A DNA stretch of 64,000 nt, from the NCBI GenBank assembly GCA_902583645.1, contig CACHWQ010000007.1, forward strand, positions 1 through 64,000, in the 5' to 3' direction. Of the stretch, positions 40,379 to 48,828 are shown piece after piece; the first letter of the stretch is position 1; each line of letters begins with the position of its first letter. Source of the stretch: an uncultured Pelagibacteraceae bacterium (lineage in GTDB: Bacteria > Pseudomonadota > Alphaproteobacteria > Pelagibacterales > Pelagibacteraceae). The position numbers and the translations under genes were made by a program. Under the pieces are notes generated by a model. That model made no database searches. It saw only the letters and a program-made list of their open reading frames with translations, and was not told where the DNA came from.

Positions 40379-41031
40379 TGAAAGAGAAAGATCGAGCGAA
40401 AATAATTATAAAGATTTTAAATAAAATATATCCAAAAATCTCTGTACCATTAAAAAGTAGAAATGTTTTTACCTTACTAATATCTGTTTTACTATCAGCT
40501 CAGTGTACTGATGTTAATGTTAATAATGTTACAAAAAATATTTATCCTAATTACTATAGGCCTAACCATTTTTTAAATTTAGGTAGAAAAAAAATTGAAA
40601 AACTAATTAAGAAGATAGGTATATTTAGAATTAAATCTAAAAGTATTTATAATCTATCAAAAATATTAGTTAAAAAATATAAGGGTAATGTGCCTAGAAC
40701 TTTTGAAGAATTAGAGGAGTTACCTGGAGTTGGACACAAAACTGCAAGTGTAGTCATGTCTCAAGGTTTCGGATATCCTGCTTTTCCAGTCGATACACAT
40801 ATTCACCGACTAGCTCAAAGGTGGGGTTTAACAAATGGAAAAAGTGTTGTTCAAACAGAGAAAGATTTAAAAAAATTATTTCCAAAGAAATATTGGAATA
40901 AATTACATCTACAAATAATTTATTATGGCAGAGATTACTGTAAAGCTCGAGAATGTTACGGAATAACTTGTAAAATTTGTACCAGTTGTTATCCTAATAG
41001 AAAAAAACCAATTCAAACAAAGAAAGCTTGA
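40378..41031 (+). CDS. nth: Nth, endonuclease III-type DNA glycosylase
   Basis: A 217-residue base-excision repair glycosylase/AP lyase for oxidised pyrimidines. The helix-hairpin-helix LEELPGVGHKTASVVM with the catalytic Lys, and the catalytic Asp in FPVDTHIHRLAQR, are clear. The C-terminal iron-sulfur region has five cysteines (YCKARECYGITCKICTSC) with spacing unlike the standard C-x6-C-x2-C-x5-C. I chose the ATG at 40378 overlapping the dapB stop; a TTG three bases earlier is unlikely. Confidence 0.94.
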   Translation: MKEKDRAKIIIKILNKIYPKISVPLKSRNVFTLLISVLLSAQCTDVNVNNVTKNIYPNYYRPNHFLNLGRKKIEKLIKKIGIFRIKSKSIYNLSKILVKKYKGNVPRTFEELEELPGVGHKTASVVMSQGFGYPAFPVDTHIHRLAQRWGLTNGKSVVQTEKDLKKLFPKKYWNKLHLQIIYYGRDYCKARECYGITCKICTSCYPNRKKPIQTKKA

Positions 41032-41032
41032 T

Positions 41033-41962
41033 ATGAAAATTCTAGGTATAGGAAATGCAATTGTTGATGTTATTTGCAAAGTAGAGGATGATTTTTTAAG
41101 TAAAAATAATTTAACTAAAAGTACAATGAAATTAATTTTTGATGACAAAGAATTCAAAAGTTTACTTTCTAGTCTTAAAATAGAAAAGACTGTATCAGGT
41201 GGATCAGTTGCTAATTCTATAGTTGGTTTGTCTCAATTGGGTGATGAAGTAGGCTTTATTGGTAAGGTTTCCGACGATGTTCTCGGTAGTAAATATGAAG
41301 AAGGGCTAAAGCAAGAAAATGTTAAGTACTTTTATTCAAAAAAAAAAGAAGATCTGCCAACTGGAACTTGCTTGATATTAGTAACTCCTGACTCTGAAAG
41401 AACGATGTGCACTTTTTTAGGTACCGCAGGTAAAATAAATGAAAACGATGTCAGTACAGACGCAATTAAACAAAGCGAAATTATTCTTTTAGAAGGATAT
41501 CTATGGGATGAAGGTGAACCTAAAAAAGCATTTGATAAAGCTATCCAAAATGCAAATAAGGTTGCAATGTCTTTGTCTGATCAGTTCTGTGTTGATAGAC
41601 ATAAATCTCATTTTCTGAACTTAGTAAAAACTAAATTGGATATTACTTTTGCTAATGAGCAAGAAATAATGTCATTAATAGATGCTAAATCTTTCGATGA
41701 AGTTATTAATTTCTCAAAATCTCTTGGTAAAATAATTGTTTTAACAAGAGGAGAGAAAGGAGCTGTCGCAATTAATAAAGATGAAGTTGTTGAGTGTGGA
41801 ATAAAACAAGGTCTTAAACTTGTTGATTTAACAGGTGCTGGGGATCTTTTTGCAGCAGGATTTTTGCACGGTCATGTGAATAACATGTCATTAAAAGAAA
41901 GCTTGGATAAAGGCACTGAAATGTCGTCAAAAGTAATCCAACAAATTGGGGCGAGACTTTAA
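41033..41962 (+). CDS. PfkB-family kinase (adenosine/ribokinase type)
   Basis: 309 residues with the PfkB fold: an N-terminal GIGNAIVDVICKVED, the GGSVANSIVGLSQLG substrate-binding block, and the C-terminal LVDLTGAGDLFAAGFLHG with the GAGD catalytic Asp. Close alphaproteobacterial relatives are usually annotated as adenosine kinase, but substrate cannot be fixed from sequence (adenosine, ribose, fructose and others are possible). It starts 1 base after the nth stop, and is convergent with the arfA-like gene 10 bases away. Confidence 0.88.
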   Translation: MKILGIGNAIVDVICKVEDDFLSKNNLTKSTMKLIFDDKEFKSLLSSLKIEKTVSGGSVANSIVGLSQLGDEVGFIGKVSDDVLGSKYEEGLKQENVKYFYSKKKEDLPTGTCLILVTPDSERTMCTFLGTAGKINENDVSTDAIKQSEIILLEGYLWDEGEPKKAFDKAIQNANKVAMSLSDQFCVDRHKSHFLNLVKTKLDITFANEQEIMSLIDAKSFDEVINFSKSLGKIIVLTRGEKGAVAINKDEVVECGIKQGLKLVDLTGAGDLFAAGFLHGHVNNMSLKESLDKGTEMSSKVIQQIGARL

Positions 41963-41972
41963 AATATTTTAA

Positions 41973-42080
41973 TTATTTTTTTTTTCTTTTAAAACTTCCC
42001 TTCCCTTTTTTTGGCTTAATAACTCTTGTTTTATATTTAGGTGTCATCAAGTCTTTTGCGATAGAATTTTTTTTTTTCAT
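41973..42080 (-). CDS. arfA: ArfA-like alternative ribosome-rescue factor, 35 aa
   Basis: A 36-codon ORF (ATG at 42078-42080, TAA at 41973-41975). Residues 5-35 align without gaps to the functional part of E. coli ArfA: NSIAKDLMTPKYKTRV corresponds to NAIEALLHDPLFRQRV, and KPKKGKGSFKRKKK to KNKKGKGSYMRKGK. ArfA recruits RF2 to ribosomes stalled without a stop codon, and its KGKGS tail enters the empty mRNA channel. This version is near the minimum functional length and ends at a genomic stop codon. The start overlaps the stop of the upstream regulator gene (ATGA), so translation is probably coupled. Confidence 0.8.
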   Translation of the reverse strand: MKKKNSIAKDLMTPKYKTRVIKPKKGKGSFKRKKK

Positions 42081-42658
42081 TGTATGAAGTAACCCTTTTT
42101 ATCACTTTTTATAAAGGCATCATCATTAAAAAAAATTTTGAACTTTTTTCGTAATCTGTAAATGTGAGTTTCTACCGTATGGGTTTCTAGATCTTCTGAA
42201 TAACCCCAAACTTCTTTCTGTAAAATATTGATATTTATGGGTTGTTTTTGTTTTTTTAAAAATAGTATTATGTGTGTTTCTCTCTCGGTTAATTTAAGAT
42301 TTTGACCCTTAGATGATATTACCTTGGAATTGATATTTAATTTATAATTACTGATAGTTATATTCGATTGATAATCATACTGTTGCATTAAAAGATTTGT
42401 ATGTATTTTTTCAATTAGTCTTAAAAAATTTAAGGGATACTTTTCAATAGTTATTATTTGATTATCATTTATTAAATCGTTATTTATTTTTTCTTGAGCT
42501 ACTACAATAAAACTTTTTATACCTCTGTTTTTTTGGTCTTCTATTAAAGATTTTTCATCTTGAAATTTTAATAAATCAAAGTTTAAAAAGTTTTTAATCT
42601 CAAAAATAATATTATATAAATCTTCTAAGTTTAAAATATAAACAGCTGATTTATTCAT
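42077..42658 (-). CDS. OmpR/PhoB-type winged-helix regulator with degenerate receiver
   Basis: 193 residues. The C-terminal ~95 form a trans_reg_C winged helix (LKLTERETHIILFLKKQ, then VWGYSEDLETHTVETHIYRLRKKF and the wing KSDKKGYFI). The N-terminal ~100 have the size and pattern of a receiver domain (AVYILNLEDLYNIIF...) but lack the phospho-acceptor Asp: the strand where it belongs reads FIVVAQE. It is therefore probably an orphan regulator not controlled by a standard kinase. It overlaps the arfA-like gene by 4 bases and is divergent from the L,D-transpeptidase-like gene by only 11 bases. Confidence 0.82.
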   Translation of the reverse strand: MNKSAVYILNLEDLYNIIFEIKNFLNFDLLKFQDEKSLIEDQKNRGIKSFIVVAQEKINNDLINDNQIITIEKYPLNFLRLIEKIHTNLLMQQYDYQSNITISNYKLNINSKVISSKGQNLKLTERETHIILFLKKQKQPININILQKEVWGYSEDLETHTVETHIYRLRKKFKIFFNDDAFIKSDKKGYFIQ

Positions 42659-42669
42659 TTTATTAATTT

Positions 42670-43161
42670 ATGATAATAAAGGTTAAAAATAAAGAGAGTT
42701 TAATTTTCGACGACTTTATTTTTCGTTGTGCAGTTGGAAAAAAAGGAATTTCTTCAAGAAAAAAAGAGGGTGATTTTTGTACTCCTAGAGGATCCTTTAA
42801 CTTAGGAACTGTTTATTATAGGTCAGATAGAGTAAGAAGTATTAAAACAAAACTTAAGTTAATAAAAATTAAAAAGAGTATGGGTTGGTGCGACGACCCA
42901 AATAGCAAAAAATATAATTCTCTGATAAAAATAAAAGATAAATTTAAACATGAAAAATTGTATAGGAAAGATAACAAATATGATATTTTTGTAGTAATAA
43001 GTTATAATTTAAAAAAACCAGTACCATTTAAGGGAAGTGCAATATTTTTACACTTAACTAAAAACTATAGAAGTACTGCTGGGTGTATAGCCTTAAATAA
43101 AAAAGACCTTTTAATATTACTAAGATTAATTAATAAAAAAACTAAAATAAGGATTTTTTAG
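42670..43161 (+). CDS. L,D-transpeptidase-like protein (YkuD fold, COG3786 type)
   Basis: 163 residues with the COG3786-type YkuD layout: KGISSRKKEGDFCTPRGSF, YYRSDR, GWCDDP, and the catalytic block FLHLTKNYRSTAGCIAL with His and the Cys in STAGC. YkuD enzymes form or edit 3-3 peptidoglycan crosslinks or attach proteins. No signal peptide is visible, which is common for this subfamily but leaves its location uncertain. The start is 11 bases from the divergent regulator start. It is convergent with yggS, with a 4-base overlap. Confidence 0.85.
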   Translation: MIIKVKNKESLIFDDFIFRCAVGKKGISSRKKEGDFCTPRGSFNLGTVYYRSDRVRSIKTKLKLIKIKKSMGWCDDPNSKKYNSLIKIKDKFKHEKLYRKDNKYDIFVVISYNLKKPVPFKGSAIFLHLTKNYRSTAGCIALNKKDLLILLRLINKKTKIRIF

Positions 43162-43799
43162 CTTCTAGCTCCAAAAATTTTTGAACCTATTCTAACGAAA
43201 GTTGCGGAGTTTTTTGCCGCTTCGATATAATCATTAGACATGCCCATACTTAATTCTTTTAAGTTTGTTTTTTCTTTTATTTTAACCATTTTTTTAAAAT
43301 AAATTTCAGTGTCATTTACAAAAGGTGGTATACACATCAAGCCGATTACATCTAAATTAAAATCTTCTATTTTTTTTTGAAAACTTTCAAATTCATTTAA
43401 TGAGATTCCATTTTTTTGATCTTCATCACCAATGTTAATTTGAATAAATACTTTAGGTTTAAAGTTTTTTTTAACTTGTTCGTTTGCTATTTTATCTGCA
43501 AGTTTGATGCTATCTAATGAATGAATAAAATCAAATAAAGGCAAACAAAATTTAACCTTATTAGTTTGCAACTTTCCTATTAGATGGAGCTTTAAAGAGC
43601 TATTTTTTTCTTTAACTTTTGTCCACTTTTCAGCAGCTTCTTGAACTTTATTCTCACCAAAATGAAGATGACCATGTTCAATTGCTGGCATAATATGATC
43701 AATTGAGAAGGTTTTAGATACAGCAATTATTTTTGTATTAGAATTTATTGCGATTAGTTCTTTATTGATTAAAATCAGATTATTTACAATATCATGCAT
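43158..43799 (-). CDS. YggS/PLPBP, pyridoxal-phosphate homeostasis protein
   Basis: A 213-residue single-domain alanine-racemase-like barrel that binds PLP and buffers it. The PLP lysine is in IIAVSKTFSID, with HFGENKVQEAAEKW and LHLIGKLQTNKVKF downstream and LSMGMSNDYIEA near the end, all as in YggS. The start is the ATG whose complement forms part of the start of thiE (ATGCAT at 43794-43799), so the pair is head to head with no spacer. Confidence 0.94.
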   Translation of the reverse strand: MHDIVNNLILINKELIAINSNTKIIAVSKTFSIDHIMPAIEHGHLHFGENKVQEAAEKWTKVKEKNSSLKLHLIGKLQTNKVKFCLPLFDFIHSLDSIKLADKIANEQVKKNFKPKVFIQINIGDEDQKNGISLNEFESFQKKIEDFNLDVIGLMCIPPFVNDTEIYFKKMVKIKEKTNLKELSMGMSNDYIEAAKNSATFVRIGSKIFGARS

Positions 43800-44345
43800 A
43801 CAAGTTTTAAAATTTATTATTTCATAGAAAAATTTAATTTAAAGGACTTATCAAAAATTAACAAATCAATAAATATAATATTTAGAAACTACAAAAAAAA
43901 TGATTTTAGTGATGACTTAATTAAGGTAAGAAATTTATGCAGAAAAAGAGGGCACAGTATCTATTTATCAAACAATATAAAACTAGCGTCAAAACTTAAG
44001 TTAGACGGGGTTTATTTACCATCCTTTAACAAAAGGCTTATTTACAAAAATTTGAATTTAAGAAAGGAATTTAAAATTATTGGTTCAGCTCATAATATTT
44101 CTGAAATTAAAATAAAAGAAATGCAAAATTGTGAAGAAATATTTATAAGCCCTATATTTGAGACATCAAAACATAGAAGCCATTTAGATATTTTGAAATT
44201 TAATTTGATAGCAAAAGAGACAAAAAATAAAATCGTAGCTCTTGGTGGTATAAATGATCAAAATTTGAAGAAAATTAATCTTACGAAATCTAGAGGTGTG
44301 GCTTCTATTTCTTGGATAAAAAAAAACGGCCTAAATAAAATTTAG
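43794..44345 (+). CDS. thiE: ThiE/TenI-like thiamine-phosphate synthase family protein
   Basis: 183 residues with a TIM-barrel pattern of the ThiE/TenI family. Visible are LKLDGVYLPSF (corresponding to ADGVHLGQ), IIGSAHNISEIKI, EIFISPIFETSKH (the SPIFxT block) and IVALGGINDQNLKKI (the phosphate-binding GGI). ThiE joins the thiazole and pyrimidine moieties. Some catalytic residues look altered, so TenI-like or divergent function is possible. A terminator hairpin overlaps its 3' end. The first codons form ATGCAT with the divergent yggS start. Confidence 0.72.
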   Translation: MHTSFKIYYFIEKFNLKDLSKINKSINIIFRNYKKNDFSDDLIKVRNLCRKRGHSIYLSNNIKLASKLKLDGVYLPSFNKRLIYKNLNLRKEFKIIGSAHNISEIKIKEMQNCEEIFISPIFETSKHRSHLDILKFNLIAKETKNKIVALGGINDQNLKKINLTKSRGVASISWIKKNGLNKI

Positions 44346-44353
44346 GCCGTTTT
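44323..44353. terminator. Bidirectional intrinsic terminator between thiE and the porin
   Basis: A perfect 13-bp stem (AAAACGGCCTAAA with TTTAGGCCGTTTT) around a 5-base TAAAA loop, with A-rich sequence on the left and T-rich sequence on the right. It can terminate both convergent genes. Its left arm is inside the end of thiE. Confidence 0.9.
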
Positions 44354-44375
44354 AAATTTTTAAGCTTCGAAATAA

Positions 44376-45455
44376 TTAGAACGCAAAATTAACTGCTAAT
44401 TCTGTTACTTCGTCAGAGTCTGCGTTAGCATCCCAACCTGGATTATCAGTCGATGTTTGATAACCTTTGATTGACATTGATCCCATTGTGTATGCAAACT
44501 GAATTGAATCAGATTCCATATCAACGTTTGCGATCGCAGCTGTAGCGTTGTCCTGAGCGTTGTATGTCTCAGTTAATTCACCGTAAGAAATTGATAAATT
44601 TTCATTTACGTTGAATGCAACAGACATCAATTCAGATTCAAAGAAACCACCAGCAGCAGCTACTGTTTTAGCAGTATTTGCTGTAGTTGCAGCAGCGTTG
44701 ATTCCATTATCTACACCAGCTTTTTGGTAACCGAATGATACTGGGCCAACTGTGTAGTTAGCAAACCAAGTTGCATTCATAGCATCTTCTCTTCTTGAAG
44801 CACCACTAACTGAACCATCACCAGTGTCATCTTTAACTTCTTCACCCATGATACCAGCAGATAGTCCTGCCATAGATACTTTAACACCTGCAGCCATACC
44901 TGAACCGTAATTAGCTGACTGAGCTGCTACTCCGCCTTCACCAGTTGCTGCATCACCAGCTTCTGGAGTGTATCCAAAAGTAAACGATGCTGAAGCACCA
45001 CCTAAATCAAATGATGGAGAAGCGTACAATACAGCGTTTCCGTCTGTAAATGAACCTACGCTATCTAAAGCTGTAGCTGTAGCCATACCGTCGTGGTTTT
45101 CCTCGTAAGCAAAAGGTGTTACAGCATCATAGCCGCCACCAACGCTTCCTAAACCATTACCGATAGTTATTGTTCCCATTCCACCCATAGTCAAAGCTAC
45201 GTTTGAAGATGAAAGAGCAGAGCTTTCTACTAAGATCATAGTTGTTGATACTGACCAACCATTATCTAATTCACCTGAACCAGAGAACGTAATGTCATGG
45301 TTAAAACCATAACCTTCGTCAGAATACGCACCTATTTGCTCAGATGAGAATGTATAACCAGCATCTCCTGATGCAGTTATTTCACCCGCATATGCTGAAC
45401 CTGCAACTAAAGATGTTCCTAAAGCTGTAAGTCCAATTTTTTTTAATGTATTCAT
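44376..45455 (-). CDS. Major outer-membrane porin
   Basis: 359 residues. The signal peptide NTLKKIGLTALGTSLVAGSA ends YAGEI, and the mature protein is made of alternating Gly/Ser/Ala-rich amphipathic beta strands ending in the outer-membrane signature ...ELAVNFAF with C-terminal Phe. This matches general diffusion porins of alphas. I chose the ATG at 45455 because a strong SD (AAAGGAG, 45464-45470) precedes it, and the 17-residue upstream extension would spoil the signal peptide. Base use is visibly richer in G and C than neighbouring genes, as expected for a highly expressed protein. Confidence 0.9.
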   Translation of the reverse strand: MNTLKKIGLTALGTSLVAGSAYAGEITASGDAGYTFSSEQIGAYSDEGYGFNHDITFSGSGELDNGWSVSTTMILVESSALSSSNVALTMGGMGTITIGNGLGSVGGGYDAVTPFAYEENHDGMATATALDSVGSFTDGNAVLYASPSFDLGGASASFTFGYTPEAGDAATGEGGVAAQSANYGSGMAAGVKVSMAGLSAGIMGEEVKDDTGDGSVSGASRREDAMNATWFANYTVGPVSFGYQKAGVDNGINAAATTANTAKTVAAAGGFFESELMSVAFNVNENLSISYGELTETYNAQDNATAAIANVDMESDSIQFAYTMGSMSIKGYQTSTDNPGWDANADSDEVTELAVNFAF

Positions 45456-45463
45456 AATAACTA

Positions 45464-45470
45464 CTCCTTT
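45464..45470 (-). promoter_or_regulatory. Strong ribosome binding site of the porin
   Basis: AAAGGAG on the minus strand lies 8 bases before the ATG at 45455. It is the clearest SD in the window and fixes the porin start. Confidence 0.75.
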
Positions 45471-45497
45471 GTTATAATTATTCATATGAATGATTGG

Positions 45498-45538
45498 TTT
45501 ATACAAAATATTGATCTAATTAGTCCCATTTTAGTCCC
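45498..45538 (-). promoter_or_regulatory. Porin promoter with tandem 11-bp activator-like repeats
   Basis: On the minus strand GGGACTAA occurs twice (45531-45538 and 45520-45527), 11 bases apart. The nearer copy covers the -35 position relative to a TATAAA -10 (45498-45503), and no TTGACA is present. Such phased direct repeats in place of a -35 are typical of OmpR/PhoB-type activators. Confidence 0.5.
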
Positions 45539-45555
45539 TTAAAACCTGATTAATT

Positions 45556-45578
45556 TGATATATGTTGCAAATATATCA
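45556..45578. repeat. Perfect palindrome upstream of the porin
   Basis: TGATATAT, a 7-base GTTGCAA spacer, then ATATATCA. It could be an operator or a simple AT-rich inverted repeat. It lies in the 244-base region between the porin and the DUF3576 gene, about 100 bases upstream of the porin start. Nothing else coding is seen in that gap. Confidence 0.4.
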
Positions 45579-45699
45579 CATATAAAAGCCATATTTAACA
45601 GTATTTTTAAATTAATAGTATCATTTTGGTGTTTTTTAATTGAATTAGAAGTTTTTGATGTGTTTTTTTCAATAATATCTTAAACAACAATATTAGAAA

Positions 45700-46248
45700 A
45701 TGAAAACCAATAAATATTTAATCAATTTTTTAATAATTTTATTGCTTGTTTTACAAGGTTGTAAAAATCCATTTCGATACACAGATGCGCGTGAAACACC
45801 TGTGAATGCAGATGAAAGAGTTCGAAAAAATATTGAAGAAGGTAGAGGAATGTCAATTTTAGGCGGTAAGAAGCAAGGAGGCGTGTTTGATTTTGCGTCT
45901 TCAAACGAATTATGGAGAGCCTCCATTGAAGTCTTAGATTTTGTAAGTTTTACAAACGCAAGTTATTCAGGAGGTATTTTAATAACTGATTGGTTTTCCG
46001 GAAATACTAATAACGAAGATAACAACTCTCAAAGAGAACTAAAAATAACTGTAAGATTTCTAAGTAATGAAATTAGAGCTGACGGAATAAAAATTGTTAT
46101 TCATGAAAAAGTATGCTCAGATCAAAGTAAAGTTAATTGCAATATTAACAAAATAGAGAGTAAAATTGGTAATGAAATTAAATTAGCAATTTTAAAAAAA
46201 GCAGCTATTTTGAAAAAAGAGTCTGAAACTAAATCAAAAAAAAAATAA
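45700..46248 (+). CDS. DUF3576 lipoprotein
   Basis: 182 residues with a lipoprotein signal (LINFLIILLLVLQGC, acylation Cys at residue 21). The mature protein has the DUF3576 pattern: VRKNIEEGRGMSIL, ELWRASIEVLDFVSF, and SGGILITDWFSG, followed by the strand-rich ELKITVRFLS. DUF3576 is found mainly in alphas, directly upstream of leuS, as here. Function is unknown. Its position before lptE suggests outer-membrane assembly, but that is inference. Confidence 0.87.
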   Translation: MKTNKYLINFLIILLLVLQGCKNPFRYTDARETPVNADERVRKNIEEGRGMSILGGKKQGGVFDFASSNELWRASIEVLDFVSFTNASYSGGILITDWFSGNTNNEDNNSQRELKITVRFLSNEIRADGIKIVIHEKVCSDQSKVNCNINKIESKIGNEIKLAILKKAAILKKESETKSKKK

Positions 46249-46272
46249 TTTCAGATCTTTCTAAAACTAGTT

Positions 46273-48828
46273 ATGGAAAGATATAATTTTAAAAAAGTAG
46301 AAAAAAAATGGCAAGATTTTTGGGTAAAAAATAAATCTTTCAAAGCAGAGGTAAATTCTAATCTAAAAAAGTTTTATTGCTTGGAAATGTTTCCATATCC
46401 ATCTGGCAAAATCCATATGGGCCATGTTAGAAACTACACAATTGGAGATGTATTATCTAGATACAAGTTGATGCAAGGATTTAACGTTTTACACCCAATG
46501 GGCTGGGATTCATTTGGTATGCCAGCCGAAAATGCCGCTCGCCAAAATAATTTACATCCAAAAGAATGGACTGAAAAAAATATTTCAGTGATGAAAAATC
46601 AATTAAAAAAATTAGGATTATCAATTGATTGGGACAGAGAAATATCTACTTGCAGTGAAGAATATTACAAACATCAACAATTATTCTTTATAGAATTATT
46701 CGAGAAAGGTTTAGTTTACCGTAAGCAAAATTATGTAAATTGGGATCCAGTAGATAAAACAGTTCTAGCAAATGAACAGGTAATTGATGGAAAAGGTTGG
46801 CGTTCAGGAGCTGTTGTTGAAAGGAAGAAGTTAAATCAGTGGTTTTTTAACATTTCAAAGTTTTCTGATGATCTCTTGGAAGGACTAGAAAAACTAGATG
46901 ATTGGCCAAGTAAAGTTAAAATCATGCAAAAAAATTGGATTGGAAAATCTTTTGGATGCGAGATAGATTTTAAAGTCCAAGGCAACTTACCTATAGACAA
47001 AATTAAGTGTTTTACAACTCGCCCTGATACTCTTTTTGGCTTCTCTTTTCTTGCTGTTTCGGTTGATCATCCAATATCAAAATTTTATGAAAACGATGAA
47101 AAATTTAAAAAATTCAAAGAGGAATGTTCTAAAACTGGGACAACAGAAGAATCTATTGCTCAGGGTGAAAAAATAGGGTTCAAAACTGAATTATTTGCAC
47201 TAAATCCATTAAACGAAAATGAAAAAGTGCCTGTTTATTTTGCAAACTTTGTTTTAATGGATTATGGATTTGGAGCTGTGTTTGGTTGTCCAGGACATGA
47301 TCAAAGAGATCTGGACTTCGCAATTAAATATAACCTCCCTATAAAAACTGTAGTAAAGCCAAATGATGAAAATGAGAGTTTTAGTGTAAAAAATGAAGCT
47401 TACACTGGATCAGGTGTGATAATAAACTCAAAATTTTTAAATGGATTAAAAGTTCCAGATCAATCAATAATAGAAACAATTAAAATTATTGAAGAAAAAA
47501 AATTAGGAAAAAAAACTATTAATTTTAGATTAAAAGATTGGGGTGTATCTCGTCAAAGATATTGGGGTTGTCCAATTCCTATGGTATATGATAGCGAAGG
47601 AAAAGTTCATCCTGTACCAAAAAATAAGCTTCCAATAAAGTTACCCGAAAAAATAAATCTCGAAGCAAAAGGCAATCCTCTTGATAATGAGAAAGATTGG
47701 AGAAAAATCATTATTGATGGAAAAACATATCGTAAGGAAACAGATACTCTTGATACTTTCGTTGACTCATCCTGGTATTTTTTAAGGTTTTGCTCACCAA
47801 ATTTTAATGATTATGGATTTGATATAAAGGCGATTAATTACTGGATGCCTGTTGATCAATATATTGGCGGTGTTGAACATGCAATACTTCACTTACTCTA
47901 CTCAAGGTTTTTTATGAGAGCGATAGATCATAAAAACAAAAATTTTACTTTAAAGGAGCCTTTTGAGAGTCTTTTCACCCAAGGTATGGTTTGTCATGAA
48001 ACGTATCAAGATGATGATAAAAATTGGTTAAGTCCTGATGAGGTAGAAACTAAAGATGGGAGAAATTTTTTTCTTAAAAATCATCCAAACAAAAAAGTGA
48101 AAGTAGGCCCGGCTGAATCAATGTCAAAATCAAAAAAAAATACTATAGATCCTGAAATTATGATTGAAAGTTTCGGTGCTGACGCAGTTCGTCTGTTTAT
48201 CCTATCAGATAGTCCGCCCGAAAAAGATGTACAATGGTCTGATCAGGGAATGGTTGCATCCTTTAAATTTATACAAAAGTTTTGGTTATTAAATCAAAAA
48301 ATTACTGAGAAAATTAATAATGCCAAAGATGAAATCAAAGAAAATGGTGATGAAGAACTAAACAAATTTACAAATCAACTTATTAATAAAATGAATAATA
48401 ATTTAGAAAAATTTAATTACAATGTGATAGTAGCAAATATGTATGAAACTTATAATTTTTTAAATAAAATCTTAGAAAAAAAATTTAGTAAGAGAATTCT
48501 AATTGACAATTATAGGAAAATATTGTCCCTAATGTCCCCTGTTATACCTCATGTAATTAACGAGTGTTTAGAAAATAATAAATTAGAGATTTCACAGAAG
48601 TGGCCATCCTTAGATAGAAAATATTTAGAAGAGAAAATTGTTTCCATAGTTGTCCAATTTGATGGTAAAAAAAGAGGCGTAATACAAGCAGAAAAAGAAG
48701 CAAGTGAAAAAACAGTTATGGAACTTGTTAGAAAAGAGGATAAGATTAGCAAAAATTTAGAAAACAAAAAAGTAAGTAAAATTTTCTTTGTAAAAAATAA
48801 ACTAATAAATATTGTTTTGAATGATTAA
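46273..48828 (+). CDS. leuS: LeuS, leucyl-tRNA synthetase
   Basis: An 851-residue class I synthetase for tRNA-Leu. The HIGH motif is in [18 protein letters not shown], the CP1 editing domain (residues ~220-420) contains the TTRPDTLFG block, and the KMSKS motif is [11 protein letters not shown] near residue 620. The C-terminal anticodon-binding and Leu-specific domains are complete. It is followed by lptE with an 8-base overlap. Confidence 0.98.
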   Translation: MERYNFKKVEKKWQDFWVKNKSFKAEVNSNLKKFYCLEMFPYPSGKIHMGHVRNYTIGDVLSRYKLMQGFNVLHPMGWDSFGMPAENAARQNNLHPKEWTEKNISVMKNQLKKLGLSIDWDREISTCSEEYYKHQQLFFIELFEKGLVYRKQNYVNWDPVDKTVLANEQVIDGKGWRSGAVVERKKLNQWFFNISKFSDDLLEGLEKLDDWPSKVKIMQKNWIGKSFGCEIDFKVQGNLPIDKIKCFTTRPDTLFGFSFLAVSVDHPISKFYENDEKFKKFKEECSKTGTTEESIAQGEKIGFKTELFALNPLNENEKVPVYFANFVLMDYGFGAVFGCPGHDQRDLDFAIKYNLPIKTVVKPNDENESFSVKNEAYTGSGVIINSKFLNGLKVPDQSIIETIKIIEEKKLGKKTINFRLKDWGVSRQRYWGCPIPMVYDSEGKVHPVPKNKLPIKLPEKINLEAKGNPLDNEKDWRKIIIDGKTYRKETDTLDTFVDSSWYFLRFCSPNFNDYGFDIKAINYWMPVDQYIGGVEHAILHLLYSRFFMRAIDHKNKNFTLKEPFESLFTQGMVCHETYQDDDKNWLSPDEVETKDGRNFFLKNHPNKKVKVGPAESMSKSKKNTIDPEIMIESFGADAVRLFILSDSPPEKDVQWSDQGMVASFKFIQKFWLLNQKITEKINNAKDEIKENGDEELNKFTNQLINKMNNNLEKFNYNVIVANMYETYNFLNKILEKKFSKRILIDNYRKILSLMSPVIPHVINECLENNKLEISQKWPSLDRKYLEEKIVSIVVQFDGKKRGVIQAEKEASEKTVMELVRKEDKISKNLENKKVSKIFFVKNKLINIVLND

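Noticed and set aside
41963-41985. AAAATATTTT hairpin after the PfkB kinase gene as a terminator
   Set aside because: All-AT stem of low stability; the T-run is mostly explained by the Lys codons at the end of the arfA-like gene.
45486-45542. 18-codon ORF in the porin upstream region
   Set aside because: Very short, overlaps the promoter repeats, no SD.
45786-45795. parS-like half site CGTGAAACA inside the DUF3576 gene
   Set aside because: Only half of the palindrome matches; the other half diverges, so ParB loading is unlikely.
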